DNA from: Theionarchaea archaeon | GTDB taxonomy: Archaea > Methanobacteriota_B > Thermococci > Methanofastidiosales > SZ-28-30 | Length of the DNA: 43,932 nucleotides | NCBI GenBank assembly: GCA_018992685.1 | Contig: JACVGT010000027.1 | Location: forward strand, 1-43,932 | Reading direction: 5' to 3' | Shown here: one piece after another, positions 9,379 to 16,088 of the stretch | Numbering within the stretch: the first letter of the stretch is position 1 | Layout: each line of letters begins with the position of its first letter | Program-made: the position numbers and the translations under genes | Notes under the pieces: model-generated | What the model was told of the DNA's origin: nothing | What the model saw: the letters and a program-made list of their open reading frames with translations, nothing else | The model's database searches: none

Positions 9379-10764
9379 TTAATACGTACGCTGTGCTGTA
9401 TTCTGTCCCATGCCTGGAGGCACCCATCCCTCGTTGAGGAACCTGCGATAGCAAAACGGAATGTACTCTTCCAGGACCTGTCTCGTGGGTTGACACACGG
9501 GAGCACTCACGGTGCCATGTAACATGTACGCATGATATGCACACCCTCCTCCACACACAAAGGCGTAGGTACACTCCCCGCATTCTTTTATGTTCATCAC
9601 CATTCTCTGCCTCCACACGTTGGAGTTCTCATTAAATTCAAGGGAAGGAATAAAGTGTCCCACACAATGTTCGTCTTCTCCCACAGCCTCCCAGCAGGGA
9701 TAGATATTACCATGAGGGTCAAAGAAAAGCTGGTTTGAATGGGCTCGACAGTTGTAGAACTGGGGAGACCACACCTCGTCCCTCAATGCAGACTCCAGGG
9801 CGTGAAACCCTGCAACACCTCGCTTGAAAACTTCCCAGATCCTGTCCCGGCCCCATAATGAAAGGAGATGCGTAATGGACTCTTCTCTCCTGTATGCTTT
9901 TGCATATGTTCCGCACCCGTAATTGAACACAGAGGCCAGATACGGTATGGTATAGGGATTGGTGTGCCACCCCTGTGCTTTCAGAAAGGCTGCCAGGGGT
10001 TCAAGGCAGTCAATATTGGATTTATCAACGTTGACTCTGATGTGTGTCATGATCTCATGCGAACTCAATATTTCAATGCCTTCCACAATGTCCTGGAAAG
10101 ATCCTTTGTTTCCCGGCCCTTTCCTGCGTGCATCATGAACCTCCTGTGTTCCGTCCAGTGTGATCTGAACACCGTGAATACGGTGGTTACACAAGAGGGA
10201 GAGGTACTGCGGGATATGTGTGCCATTGGTGACAAAGTAGTGGGTGTATCCTCGTCGTGACCCCTCTTTCATGATGTAGGCGATGAGCTCTCTGTTCTCT
10301 GGAAGAAGGGGTTCTCCCCCAAAGTAGATCAGGGGTTTCTTCTCAGAATTTCTGTCATCCAGTTCATCCACTGCTGCAAAGAACAGGTCAATCTCTTCAT
10401 AGGAAAGGGTCCTGGCAATCCACTCTTTACCTCTGGTGTGCAGGAGCTGTTCCCAGCAGTAGGTGCACCTCAAGTTGCACGTGTAGGTGGGGATAATGAT
10501 GTGTGTTCTGGTCTGCGAGAAGCGCTGGTGGAGACGACCGCAGAACTCTTCCATGTAGTTCAGTTCTTCCTCAGGCGATAAATCTATCAGGTGGCCCCTC
10601 TCTATGAGAAATTCATAAATCGGAGAATCTGGTGGGGGAAGACCATGCTGAACAAGCTCAACCACTTCTCTATCTACAAGATCAACTGCTCCGGTACGGG
10701 AATTGACCAGGAGGTACTGGTCTTCATCTATCTTGAGAGGGAAACTGTATCTGCTGATCTTCAA
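9379..10764 (-). CDS. Radical SAM/SPASM peptide maturase, first of pair, 461 residues
   Basis: It is a paralogue of the next gene. The radical SAM motif is CNLRCTYC at residues 96-103 with YFGGEPLLP. The SPASM cysteines appear as NCRAHSNQLFFDP, YPCWEAVGED, ECGECTYAFVCGGGCAYH and PVC. Both proteins share the DGxQxVHDARRK region (DGTQEVHDARRKG). The start codon is TTG: GAGGTGA lies in the usual position before it and there is no suitable ATG nearby. The first 80 residues (a beta-rich stretch with DQYLLVNSRTGAVDLVD, then helices) resemble the peptide-binding (RRE-like) N-terminal parts seen in many RiPP radical SAM enzymes, although I cannot prove that fold by eye. It follows the cysteine-rich precursor gene across a 165-base gap containing a hairpin, so it is the most likely first enzyme to act on that peptide. 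Confidence 0.9.
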   Translation of the reverse strand: MKISRYSFPLKIDEDQYLLVNSRTGAVDLVDREVVELVQHGLPPPDSPIYEFLIERGHLIDLSPEEELNYMEEFCGRLHQRFSQTRTHIIIPTYTCNLRCTYCWEQLLHTRGKEWIARTLSYEEIDLFFAAVDELDDRNSEKKPLIYFGGEPLLPENRELIAYIMKEGSRRGYTHYFVTNGTHIPQYLSLLCNHRIHGVQITLDGTQEVHDARRKGPGNKGSFQDIVEGIEILSSHEIMTHIRVNVDKSNIDCLEPLAAFLKAQGWHTNPYTIPYLASVFNYGCGTYAKAYRREESITHLLSLWGRDRIWEVFKRGVAGFHALESALRDEVWSPQFYNCRAHSNQLFFDPHGNIYPCWEAVGEDEHCVGHFIPSLEFNENSNVWRQRMVMNIKECGECTYAFVCGGGCAYHAYMLHGTVSAPVCQPTRQVLEEYIPFCYRRFLNEGWVPPGMGQNTAQRTY

Positions 10765-10879
10765 GAAGTCACCTCGACGTTATGATTCCAGGTTGGAACC
10801 CCGAGACAGGCACGCTCCAGACAACACATTCTCATCTCTCACTGGTCTTTTCACTCTCTTTTGGGAATCCGTGTCCTGA

Positions 10880-10908
10880 CCTGAACACGAGTACCTTCTC
10901 TGTTCAGG
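10880..10908 (-). other. Hairpin between precursor peptide and modifying enzymes
   Basis: CCTGAACA (10880-10887) pairs perfectly with TGTTCAGG (10901-10908), and inside it GAG pairs with CTC across a 6-base loop. On the minus strand it follows the peptide stop codon by 22 bases and precedes the first radical SAM gene. No oligo-T tract follows, so it is more likely a processing or mRNA-stability element than a full terminator. Such elements commonly let a precursor peptide be made in excess over its enzymes. Confidence 0.55.
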
Positions 10909-10929
10909 ACTGGGTTTCTCCTAGGTAAC

Positions 10930-11088
10930 CTAGCATATCAAGGTTCTGCAATAAAATGCACAGCAACAGCCACCACAGCCACAGACACCGTAGGGTGTAA
11001 CAATTATTTCACATAAGGAAGGGGACTCATTCATGTCTACTATGAGTACGTTCGTCCAGAGCTTCTTGTTCACTCGTAGCGCTTTCAT
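10930..11088 (-). CDS. Cysteine-rich small peptide, putative RiPP precursor, 52 residues
   Basis: The frame starts at an ATG preceded by a perfect GGAGGTGA seven bases upstream (measured from GGAGG) and ends at TAG. The N-terminal 25 residues are a basic, mostly Cys-free leader-like part (MKALRVNKKLW, then NVLIVDMNESPSL). The C-terminal part is packed with cysteine: C26, C36, C38, C41, C42, C43, C47 and C52, with the tail reading VCGCGGCCCAFYCRTLIC. Two SPASM radical SAM enzymes follow in the same direction. Known radical-SAM-modified Cys-rich peptides (sactipeptides, ranthipeptides, SCIFF) have thioether bridges from Cys to backbone or side-chain carbons, and this pattern would suit that chemistry. 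I do not recognise this sequence family. A metal-binding peptide is the main alternative. Its stop lies just upstream of a hairpin. Confidence 0.8.
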   Translation of the reverse strand: MKALRVNKKLWTNVLIVDMNESPSLCEIIVTPYGVCGCGGCCCAFYCRTLIC

Positions 11089-11249
11089 GGGCTCACCTCC
11101 ACTGTTTTCTCGATCTCTTTAGTTAAAAACTTTTGGGTTCTCTCTTCAATTTCCTTGCGTGTCTTGAACCAATCGAGACTTTCCGGGTTGTCACGAGATT
11201 GATTCTGTGTCTTTCCCTGCGCGCGGATTCGTTCTGCGTGTGATCTCAC
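11085..11249 (-). CDS. Small protein overlapping the precursor peptide start, 54 residues
   Basis: The frame opens with GTG about 11 bases after the transcription start predicted from the TTTATAAA box, and its TGA overlaps the ATG of the Cys-rich peptide (ATGA). This would give translational coupling. The product is hydrophilic and helical (SHAERIRAQGKTQN, LDWFKTRKEIEERTQKF, KEIEKTVEV) and has no cysteine. Coding-like composition extends a little upstream of the GTG, where no start codon exists. I do not recognise it. It may be a second peptide of the system, a chaperone, or the remnant end of a larger gene whose translation feeds the precursor. No SD is seen before the GTG. Confidence 0.5.
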   Translation of the reverse strand: MRSHAERIRAQGKTQNQSRDNPESLDWFKTRKEIEERTQKFLTKEIEKTVEVSP

Positions 11250-11280
11250 CGGATCGGGCAGAGGGTCAACAAAAGCAACA

Positions 11281-11288
11281 TTTATAAA
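11281..11288 (-). promoter_or_regulatory. TATA box of the Cys-rich peptide / radical SAM operon
   Basis: TTTATAAA, with T-rich and G-rich flanks, lies 32 bases before the 54-residue frame, which is the expected spacing for a short-leader archaeal transcript. The element is self-complementary, so it could also fire rightwards. The Mre11-like gene to the right begins 195 bases away, so its own promoter is probably nearer (weak AT-rich sequence around 11369). Confidence 0.6.
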
Positions 11289-11482
11289 CTTCTAATGCAT
11301 GCGGTATTGTTGTGGACGCAGTCTCAAGACTCAGTCAAAAAACGCCTGATATTCGGGCATTTTGTCTTATAGTCAATCTCAGTGCCTTGATTGTCGCCCT
11401 TTGAGGATGCAGGGAGGCGCCTTTTTGTCTGGGAAGCAGAAACAGGATTCCTTGCTTCATTGGGAATAATGGAGAGAGATTC

Positions 11483-12610
11483 ATGGTAAGAATTGTTCAC
11501 ATAGCAGACGTGCACCTGGGATATTGCTGTAAGAATGTTGGTGATAAATCCGCCAGCAGAGAACAGGATTTCTTGAATGCTTTTCAGCGTGTTGTGGACT
11601 ATTGTTGTGACCCAGGGCATCATGTGGATGCCCTCATCATAGCAGGTGACCTCTTTGACATGGCTGATCCCCCTTCAGACCTGGTGGGATTCGTCCAGAA
11701 AAATCTCTCCTCCATGAGGCAGAATGGAATTCTGGTAGTGGGCGTTCCGGGTACGCATGATGCATATGGATATAAATCGTGTATTTATCGAAAAAACCAG
11801 CTTGAGGGAATGCACATTCTCGTTTCTTTAAAGGAACCGTTCATCAGAGAATTATCAGGAGAAAAAGTGTTCTTCTACGGGGCAGCATACATACCCGGTG
11901 TGAGCGAGAACCATTTCAAGTCCTTTTCGCCTTTTCAGGAAGAAGGAATCCACATTGGGATCATACATGGGTCAGTGGGGCTTCCTCACCACTGGGAAGG
12001 GAGGGGTCAGGACCTCCACATTGACGAGCATGAGATTGCCCGTTCTAACCTTGATTATGTGGCTCTCGGACATTTCCACAATTTGAAACAGATGACGTGT
12101 GGCAATACCCTGGCAGTTTACCCGGGAAGTCTTGAGGGCAAAGACTTTTCTGAAAGTGGCCAGCGATTCATGGTAGTGGTGGATTTCAGGGGAAAGAGTC
12201 CTCATATTACTCCAGTTCCAGTCAATACCCGTACAATCAAGACGATTGACATCAACCTCAGTAACCAGCCGCTGGAATCCATGAATGACCTTGTCACCTA
12301 CATTTCACGAACGTACAGCGATCCCGCCTCCATCATCAGCCTCAATCTACAGGGGGCCTGTCAATTCCCACTGGACCTGGAATACCTGCGCCACGCCCTT
12401 GGTGATCAGTTCTTCTATCTTCAGCTGAAAGATTCCACCACAGTGGTGGACAGTGATATCGTATCCTCCTGGAAGGAAGAGCGCACCATCAGAGGCATGT
12501 ATGTTACGACTCTCCTCCACAAGATCGCCAGGGCTGAAGGTGAAGAGAAGTTAATTCTTGAAGAAGCCCTCAAGATCGGGATCACCAGCTTCATGGAGGC
12601 ATCCCCATGA
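11483..12610 (+). CDS. Mre11/SbcD-type DNA exonuclease-like calcineurin phosphoesterase, 375 residues
   Basis: All the metallophosphoesterase motifs are present in order: DVHLG (residues 8-12), GDLFD (about 56-60), GTHD (about 92-95), IIHGS and GHFHN. Enzymes of this family use two metal ions to cut DNA together with a Rad50/SbcC-type ATPase, here encoded by the next gene with a 4-base overlap (ATGA). Motif III is GTHD rather than GNHD: the metal-binding Asn is replaced by Thr, while the catalytic His is retained. The C-terminal 130 residues form the capping and partner-binding part. Together with the short membrane-anchored partner this fits the YhaO/YhaN-type pair better than classical Mre11-Rad50. 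It is transcribed away from the peptide locus. Confidence 0.85.
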   Translation: MVRIVHIADVHLGYCCKNVGDKSASREQDFLNAFQRVVDYCCDPGHHVDALIIAGDLFDMADPPSDLVGFVQKNLSSMRQNGILVVGVPGTHDAYGYKSCIYRKNQLEGMHILVSLKEPFIRELSGEKVFFYGAAYIPGVSENHFKSFSPFQEEGIHIGIIHGSVGLPHHWEGRGQDLHIDEHEIARSNLDYVALGHFHNLKQMTCGNTLAVYPGSLEGKDFSESGQRFMVVVDFRGKSPHITPVPVNTRTIKTIDINLSNQPLESMNDLVTYISRTYSDPASIISLNLQGACQFPLDLEYLRHALGDQFFYLQLKDSTTVVDSDIVSSWKEERTIRGMYVTTLLHKIARAEGEEKLILEEALKIGITSFMEASP

Positions 12611-14463
12611 AAATACACCGCCTCGCCATCAATGGGTTTGGAAGATTTCACACGCCTGCCCAGTTTGATTTCAACCCAGAAGGAGTCACAGTCATCGTCG
12701 GCGATAATGAACGAGGAAAGACAACGATCAAAGATGCTATTTGTGCTACTCTCTTTGGATTCCAGACCACGGATGAGAAGAAAAGGTACAGACCATGGGA
12801 TCTTCCCTCTGAATATTCAGCTGCGGTAACATTCTCCTCGAAAGGAGGGGTATACTGCATCGAACGGGATTTTGAAACTGATAGAGTTACTGTGTGGGAT
12901 GTATCAGAACACAGCCCCACACTGCTCTTTGAAGGAACGGCAAATCCCCGGGGGAGCAGCCCTGACCGGGAGGCATATTATGATTTTGTCAGAGAGCACA
13001 TGGGATTTATCAGTTCAGATATTTTCAGACTGACAACCCTTGTGGAGCAGATGCGGACCCGGACAGAAATCTCTCACAAGATACGGCAGTTGATTTCTGG
13101 AACTGAGAAAGCAGATTACATAAAAATCGCTCAATCTCTCGAATCAGAACTTGAAACAATAACCAAGGATATCCCCTGGAGGAAGAAAAAAAGGAAAAAC
13201 GGGCAGATGGAAGACGTTGCAGCAGATATCAGGAACTTTGAGCACCTCATCGAGAAAGCTCAAGACAGTATGGCTGAACTTTTCCTGACAGAGAAGAAAA
13301 TCCAAACTCTCAAAGACGATATGTCAGAATTGGAAAAGGAGCTACATGCAGGGAAGACAACATTAAAAGCCCTGGGGGAGTACGTCATGTTGTCCCAGGA
13401 AATCTCCCGAATTCAAATAAGTCTTCGATTGCTGGATGGTCAATCACATACAATCCAGGATTTCAAAAAGAAAATCGATGATTTAGAGTCGAGAAAAGCT
13501 CTCTTGGGAACCCTGGCTCCTGTTGCAATCGCAATAGTGGGGGTCAGTGTCGCCGTATTGCTGCAGCTGACACTGCAGAACCCAGTACTGAGTCTCACTG
13601 CTTTACTGTCTGGCATGGGACTTTCTGCAGCAACATACTATTTTTTGACCAGGGCCAGCTCACAGGAAGACGTCAGCATTCAAATCGGTGAAGAGCACCA
13701 TAATGCTGCGGCAGAAAAAGGGGCCCAGCTGCAGAACGATCTCTTCAATCTGACCCTGCATAAGAAATCCATTTGTGAGCAATACCCTGTGTTTGCTCAG
13801 TCAACCATGGACGCACTTCTGACCCTGCAGCAAGATGTGAACCAGCAACAGGAAATCCTGGAAACAACCATCTCTTCAAAGGGAAAGAACCTCTACCAGC
13901 TGCAGGTGTCCCAGGCCCAGCGCGAACAGGACGTCACTGATTTTCATTCCTGGGAAGAGGAGAAGGAACTGCTGAAGGAGACATATGATCATCTCAGCCG
14001 GAGGAGGAAAGCGCTCCTCGTGGCCATCTCCACCCTTCAGGACTGCATTGCAGACTATCAGGGGAAATATGTTGAAGAGTTGAAGAACCTGATATCGGGA
14101 GCTTTTGGAAAGATCACCGATGGAAAGTACACGTCAGTCTCCCTGGAGAAGGACACGCTTGAGCCCCTGGTCTCCACAGATACGAAATCCAACATTCACA
14201 AGGAGAGCCTGAGCATGGGGGCTGTAGAGCAACTGTATTTTGCCATGCGCCTCTCCATGGCATATCTCCTTTCCCAGAATGTGAGTCTTCCTTTTTTGCT
14301 GGATGACTCCTTTGTCAGTTATGACAGTAAGCGGCTGAGCAACATCGCCTATATTCTCTCCCGACTCAAGAGAACCAATCAGATCATTCTTTTTGCCCAC
14401 GATCCCTTCTATTCAGCATGGGGAGATGAAGTCATAGACCTGAACAGCAGAAATCTGGATTGA
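12607..14463 (+). CDS. Rad50/YhaN-like AAA ATPase with central membrane hairpin, 618 residues
   Basis: The Walker A motif is GDNERGKTT (residues about 32-40). A signature-like LSMGAVEQLYFAMRLS and the Walker B LPFLLDDSF lie in the C-terminal 100 residues, so this is an SMC/Rad50-type ABC ATPase with split head domains. It is much shorter than Rad50. The coiled coils (about 190-290 and 400-500) flank two hydrophobic helices at about residues 300-345 (TLAPVAIAIVGVSVAVLLQL and LSLTALLSGMGLSAATYYFL) where the zinc hook would be, and no CxxC hook is present. The membrane hairpin would tether the complex to the inner face of the membrane, as proposed for YhaN-type ATPases. The start codon overlaps the stop of the nuclease gene, so the two are made together. 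Confidence 0.85.
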   Translation: MKIHRLAINGFGRFHTPAQFDFNPEGVTVIVGDNERGKTTIKDAICATLFGFQTTDEKKRYRPWDLPSEYSAAVTFSSKGGVYCIERDFETDRVTVWDVSEHSPTLLFEGTANPRGSSPDREAYYDFVREHMGFISSDIFRLTTLVEQMRTRTEISHKIRQLISGTEKADYIKIAQSLESELETITKDIPWRKKKRKNGQMEDVAADIRNFEHLIEKAQDSMAELFLTEKKIQTLKDDMSELEKELHAGKTTLKALGEYVMLSQEISRIQISLRLLDGQSHTIQDFKKKIDDLESRKALLGTLAPVAIAIVGVSVAVLLQLTLQNPVLSLTALLSGMGLSAATYYFLTRASSQEDVSIQIGEEHHNAAAEKGAQLQNDLFNLTLHKKSICEQYPVFAQSTMDALLTLQQDVNQQQEILETTISSKGKNLYQLQVSQAQREQDVTDFHSWEEEKELLKETYDHLSRRRKALLVAISTLQDCIADYQGKYVEELKNLISGAFGKITDGKYTSVSLEKDTLEPLVSTDTKSNIHKESLSMGAVEQLYFAMRLSMAYLLSQNVSLPFLLDDSFVSYDSKRLSNIAYILSRLKRTNQIILFAHDPFYSAWGDEVIDLNSRNLD

Positions 14464-14651
14464 GAGACCCTTTCACATCTCTACATGCTTTCTTCTCTCA
14501 CAGTTTCTTTTCATGATACTTTCACATTAAATCGTGGTTGGGATTCAATTACATACCTGCGATTTGCTGAGCCAATTACTCTTTACAACTTACGAATCCA
14601 GTAACTGACTGTCCAACCTCTGCGATTTCTACTTTTGCTACCATATTTAAT

Positions 14652-14671
14652 CCTTTTAATAGATTTAAAGG
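14652..14671. promoter_or_regulatory. Quasi-palindrome upstream of the 29-residue peptide promoter
   Basis: CCTTTTAATAGATTTAAAGG is an imperfect 20-base palindrome (CCTTT and AAAGG ends with pairing AAT/ATT inside) placed about 25 bases before the TATA box. This position suits binding of a dimeric activator or repressor, possibly the Lrp-like regulator encoded convergently at 14823-15749. Confidence 0.4.
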
Positions 14672-14695
14672 AAATAATCTACACGAATAATGAAG

Positions 14696-14707
14696 TTTAT
14701 ATTTAAA
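14696..14707 (+). promoter_or_regulatory. TATA box of the 29-residue peptide gene
   Basis: TTTATATTTAAA lies about 35 bases before the ATG of the small peptide, leaving a leader just long enough to hold the GAGGTGATC ribosome binding site. Confidence 0.6.
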
Positions 14708-14736
14708 GATGCCCAAAAGCTTGTGAGGTGATCAAC

Positions 14737-14826
14737 ATGATTTCAGGAGAATGGCTTTTTGAAACCTTTGATGGCACATTGACCGCAAATGGCGGTCCTG
14801 GTGCAGGATCAGGAAACCCAACTTAA
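14737..14826 (+). CDS. Small peptide with glycine-rich tail, 29 residues
   Basis: The gene has a strong Shine-Dalgarno (GAGGTGATC, eight bases from GAGG to the ATG) and a TATA box at the correct distance, so it is very likely expressed. The first half is amphipathic and acidic/aromatic (ISGEWLFETFDGTLTA); the second half is NGGPGAGSGNPT. The division into a leader-like and a small, Gly/Pro/Asn-rich core-like half suggests a processed or signalling peptide, but no modifying enzyme is adjacent. The two SPASM enzymes at 7975-10764 are the nearest candidates. Its stop overlaps by a few bases with the end of a convergent regulator gene. I do not recognise a family. Confidence 0.6.
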   Translation: MISGEWLFETFDGTLTANGGPGAGSGNPT

Positions 14827-15749
14827 TCCCAATAGAGAGGAATAAGGAGAAAGTAATCATCAATATATCCTTTTTCCTCTAATTTTTTTATGGCAAACAT
14901 CATATCAACTGCGCCTTCATGAAAGATGTCAAGTACGATCTCCTCCTGCAGAAGGAAGACGTAGGTGGTACAGGGAAGCTTGCTGAGGACTCTCACAAAA
15001 TCCTTTTCATACTTAGACTTGAGCACAATCAGTGACTGCTGGTAGTGGCTGTAACCCCTGGGGAAGAAATAGTGAGCTATTTCACAGCATGGCAGAATCC
15101 CCTCGTTGAAATACTTCCTGACAGTGTTGGGGGACACGTGACATGCTCGTGCCACCTGTGAAAAAGGCTTCTGGACGTTGGTTTTCATGCAATCGAAGAT
15201 GCGGAATTCGGAATCCCCCCAGAACAGAAACTCCTCCATCTCTCTCAGGAACTTCCCTGCAGACAGTTCAGAATCTGCAAGTCTCCTAAAGGATTCTTTC
15301 ATTTCAAGGTTCCACCCGACTGGATGTGTATAGACGGGATTATATAAAATGGATTTTTTCTTTATAGTAAGTCCCGGCTGAAAGGTCAGATCAGACTTAG
15401 AGGTTACGAGAAAGTCATATCTCCCAGAAAGAAGCAGCATATACGAGAGAACATGATCATCAATGAGGGATTTAAGGGAAGAGAACATTGTGGTGAGGTT
15501 CTTGGGATCATCTACTTTCAGGAAGTATGCTCTCGTGTAGCAATTCTCAAAATTTCTCAGAATCAGGTTGGGATGTAGAGAGATTCCACGCTGATACAAG
15601 TTCCTGACATAATTGGAGGCAGTAGTGTACGAATGTCCCCGGCCGCTGAGTCCCAATGTTCTGGCGATGGTTTTGAGGTTATATCTCGGTATGTCTCGAA
15701 TATGATTGTAGATGACGTAGTACGTTTGCAGGTTTTCAAGTTTTCCCAT
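14823..15749 (-). CDS. Tandem Lrp-like transcription regulator, 308 residues
   Basis: The protein seems to be built from two similar halves. Each has a helix-turn-helix-like region (RYNLKTIARTLGLSGRGHSYTTASNYVRN near residues 22-50; PFSQVARACHVSPNTVRKYFNEG near 195-220). Each is followed by a beta-alpha-beta stretch like the ligand-sensing RAM domain of Lrp/AsnC regulators (AYFLKVDDPKNLTTMFSSL; SLIVLKSKYEKDFVRVLSKL). It would act as a DNA-binding regulator that senses an amino acid or similar ligand. A TATA-like TATATG about 25 bases before the ATG and the lack of an SD suggest a leaderless message. It converges with the 29-residue peptide gene, whose upstream palindrome it might bind. Confidence 0.6.
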   Translation of the reverse strand: MGKLENLQTYYVIYNHIRDIPRYNLKTIARTLGLSGRGHSYTTASNYVRNLYQRGISLHPNLILRNFENCYTRAYFLKVDDPKNLTTMFSSLKSLIDDHVLSYMLLLSGRYDFLVTSKSDLTFQPGLTIKKKSILYNPVYTHPVGWNLEMKESFRRLADSELSAGKFLREMEEFLFWGDSEFRIFDCMKTNVQKPFSQVARACHVSPNTVRKYFNEGILPCCEIAHYFFPRGYSHYQQSLIVLKSKYEKDFVRVLSKLPCTTYVFLLQEEIVLDIFHEGAVDMMFAIKKLEEKGYIDDYFLLIPLYWD

Positions 15750-16012
15750 GATGAAAATTGATAAACGTGCATATAGCCTTTTGGGTAGAGTGATATGAAC
15801 CCGTCAGGAAATTCGCTGCCACGTACACAGACAGTGTGGTACATGCCACGGTCAAGAGAAAAGATGCTAGATATGAATAGGACAGGGAAGGGTGGATGGA
15901 GGTCAGTCTGGGGGGAGGTCCGGCTCGGGAGGTGGGGACAGGCTACCCCGGCGGGCATGGGATGAATGGGGGAACGGGGAAATTGAAGGTTGCTACAAGA
16001 GTTTATTTTCAT
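15563..16012 (-). CDS. Possible small protein with strong ribosome binding site, up to 149 residues
   Basis: The ATG at 16012 follows GGGAGGTGAAAG, among the best ribosome binding sites in the window, and lies 77 bases after the stop of the phosphohydrolase gene. The early product is Pro/Ser/Cys-rich (KINSCSNLQFPRSPIHPMP, then CPHLPSRTSP). The frame runs on through the promoter of, and 187 bases into, the regulator gene, which is not plausible for a whole gene. Either only the first part is real and a frameshift has removed the stop, or the SD is fortuitous. I recognise nothing in it. Confidence 0.3.
   Translation of the reverse strand: MKINSCSNLQFPRSPIHPMPAGVACPHLPSRTSPQTDLHPPFPVLFISSIFSLDRGMYHTVCVRGSEFPDGFISLYPKGYMHVYQFSSWENLKTCKRTTSSTIIFETYRDITSKPSPEHWDSAAGDIRTLLPPIMSGTCISVESLYIPT
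15884..15975 (+). other. G-rich tract with quadruplex potential
   Basis: The plus strand carries many closely spaced G runs (GGGAAGGGTGG, CTGGGGGGAGG, CTCGGGAGGTGGGGACAGG, then GGGGGAACGGGG), far richer in G than the surrounding sequence. It lies in the spacer between the regulator and the phosphohydrolase gene. It could form a G-quadruplex or part of a structured RNA; equally, the C-rich minus strand could simply encode the Pro-rich frame described for 15563-16012. Confidence 0.4.
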
Positions 16013-16088
16013 CTTTCACCTCCCTCAGCAACCTGTAAACCTCACAGTTCCCTTCGTTCAGGAAGGTGAAAGCCAAGGGGAAGCAGGG

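Noticed and set aside
7975-10764. SPASM enzymes as sulfatase-maturating enzymes
   Set aside because: No sulfatase gene is nearby and a Cys-rich peptide gene precedes them, so a peptide substrate is more likely.
14737-14826. 29-residue peptide as PqqA or mycofactocin precursor
   Set aside because: It lacks the Glu-x-x-x-Tyr of PqqA and the C-terminal Val-Tyr of mycofactocin precursors.
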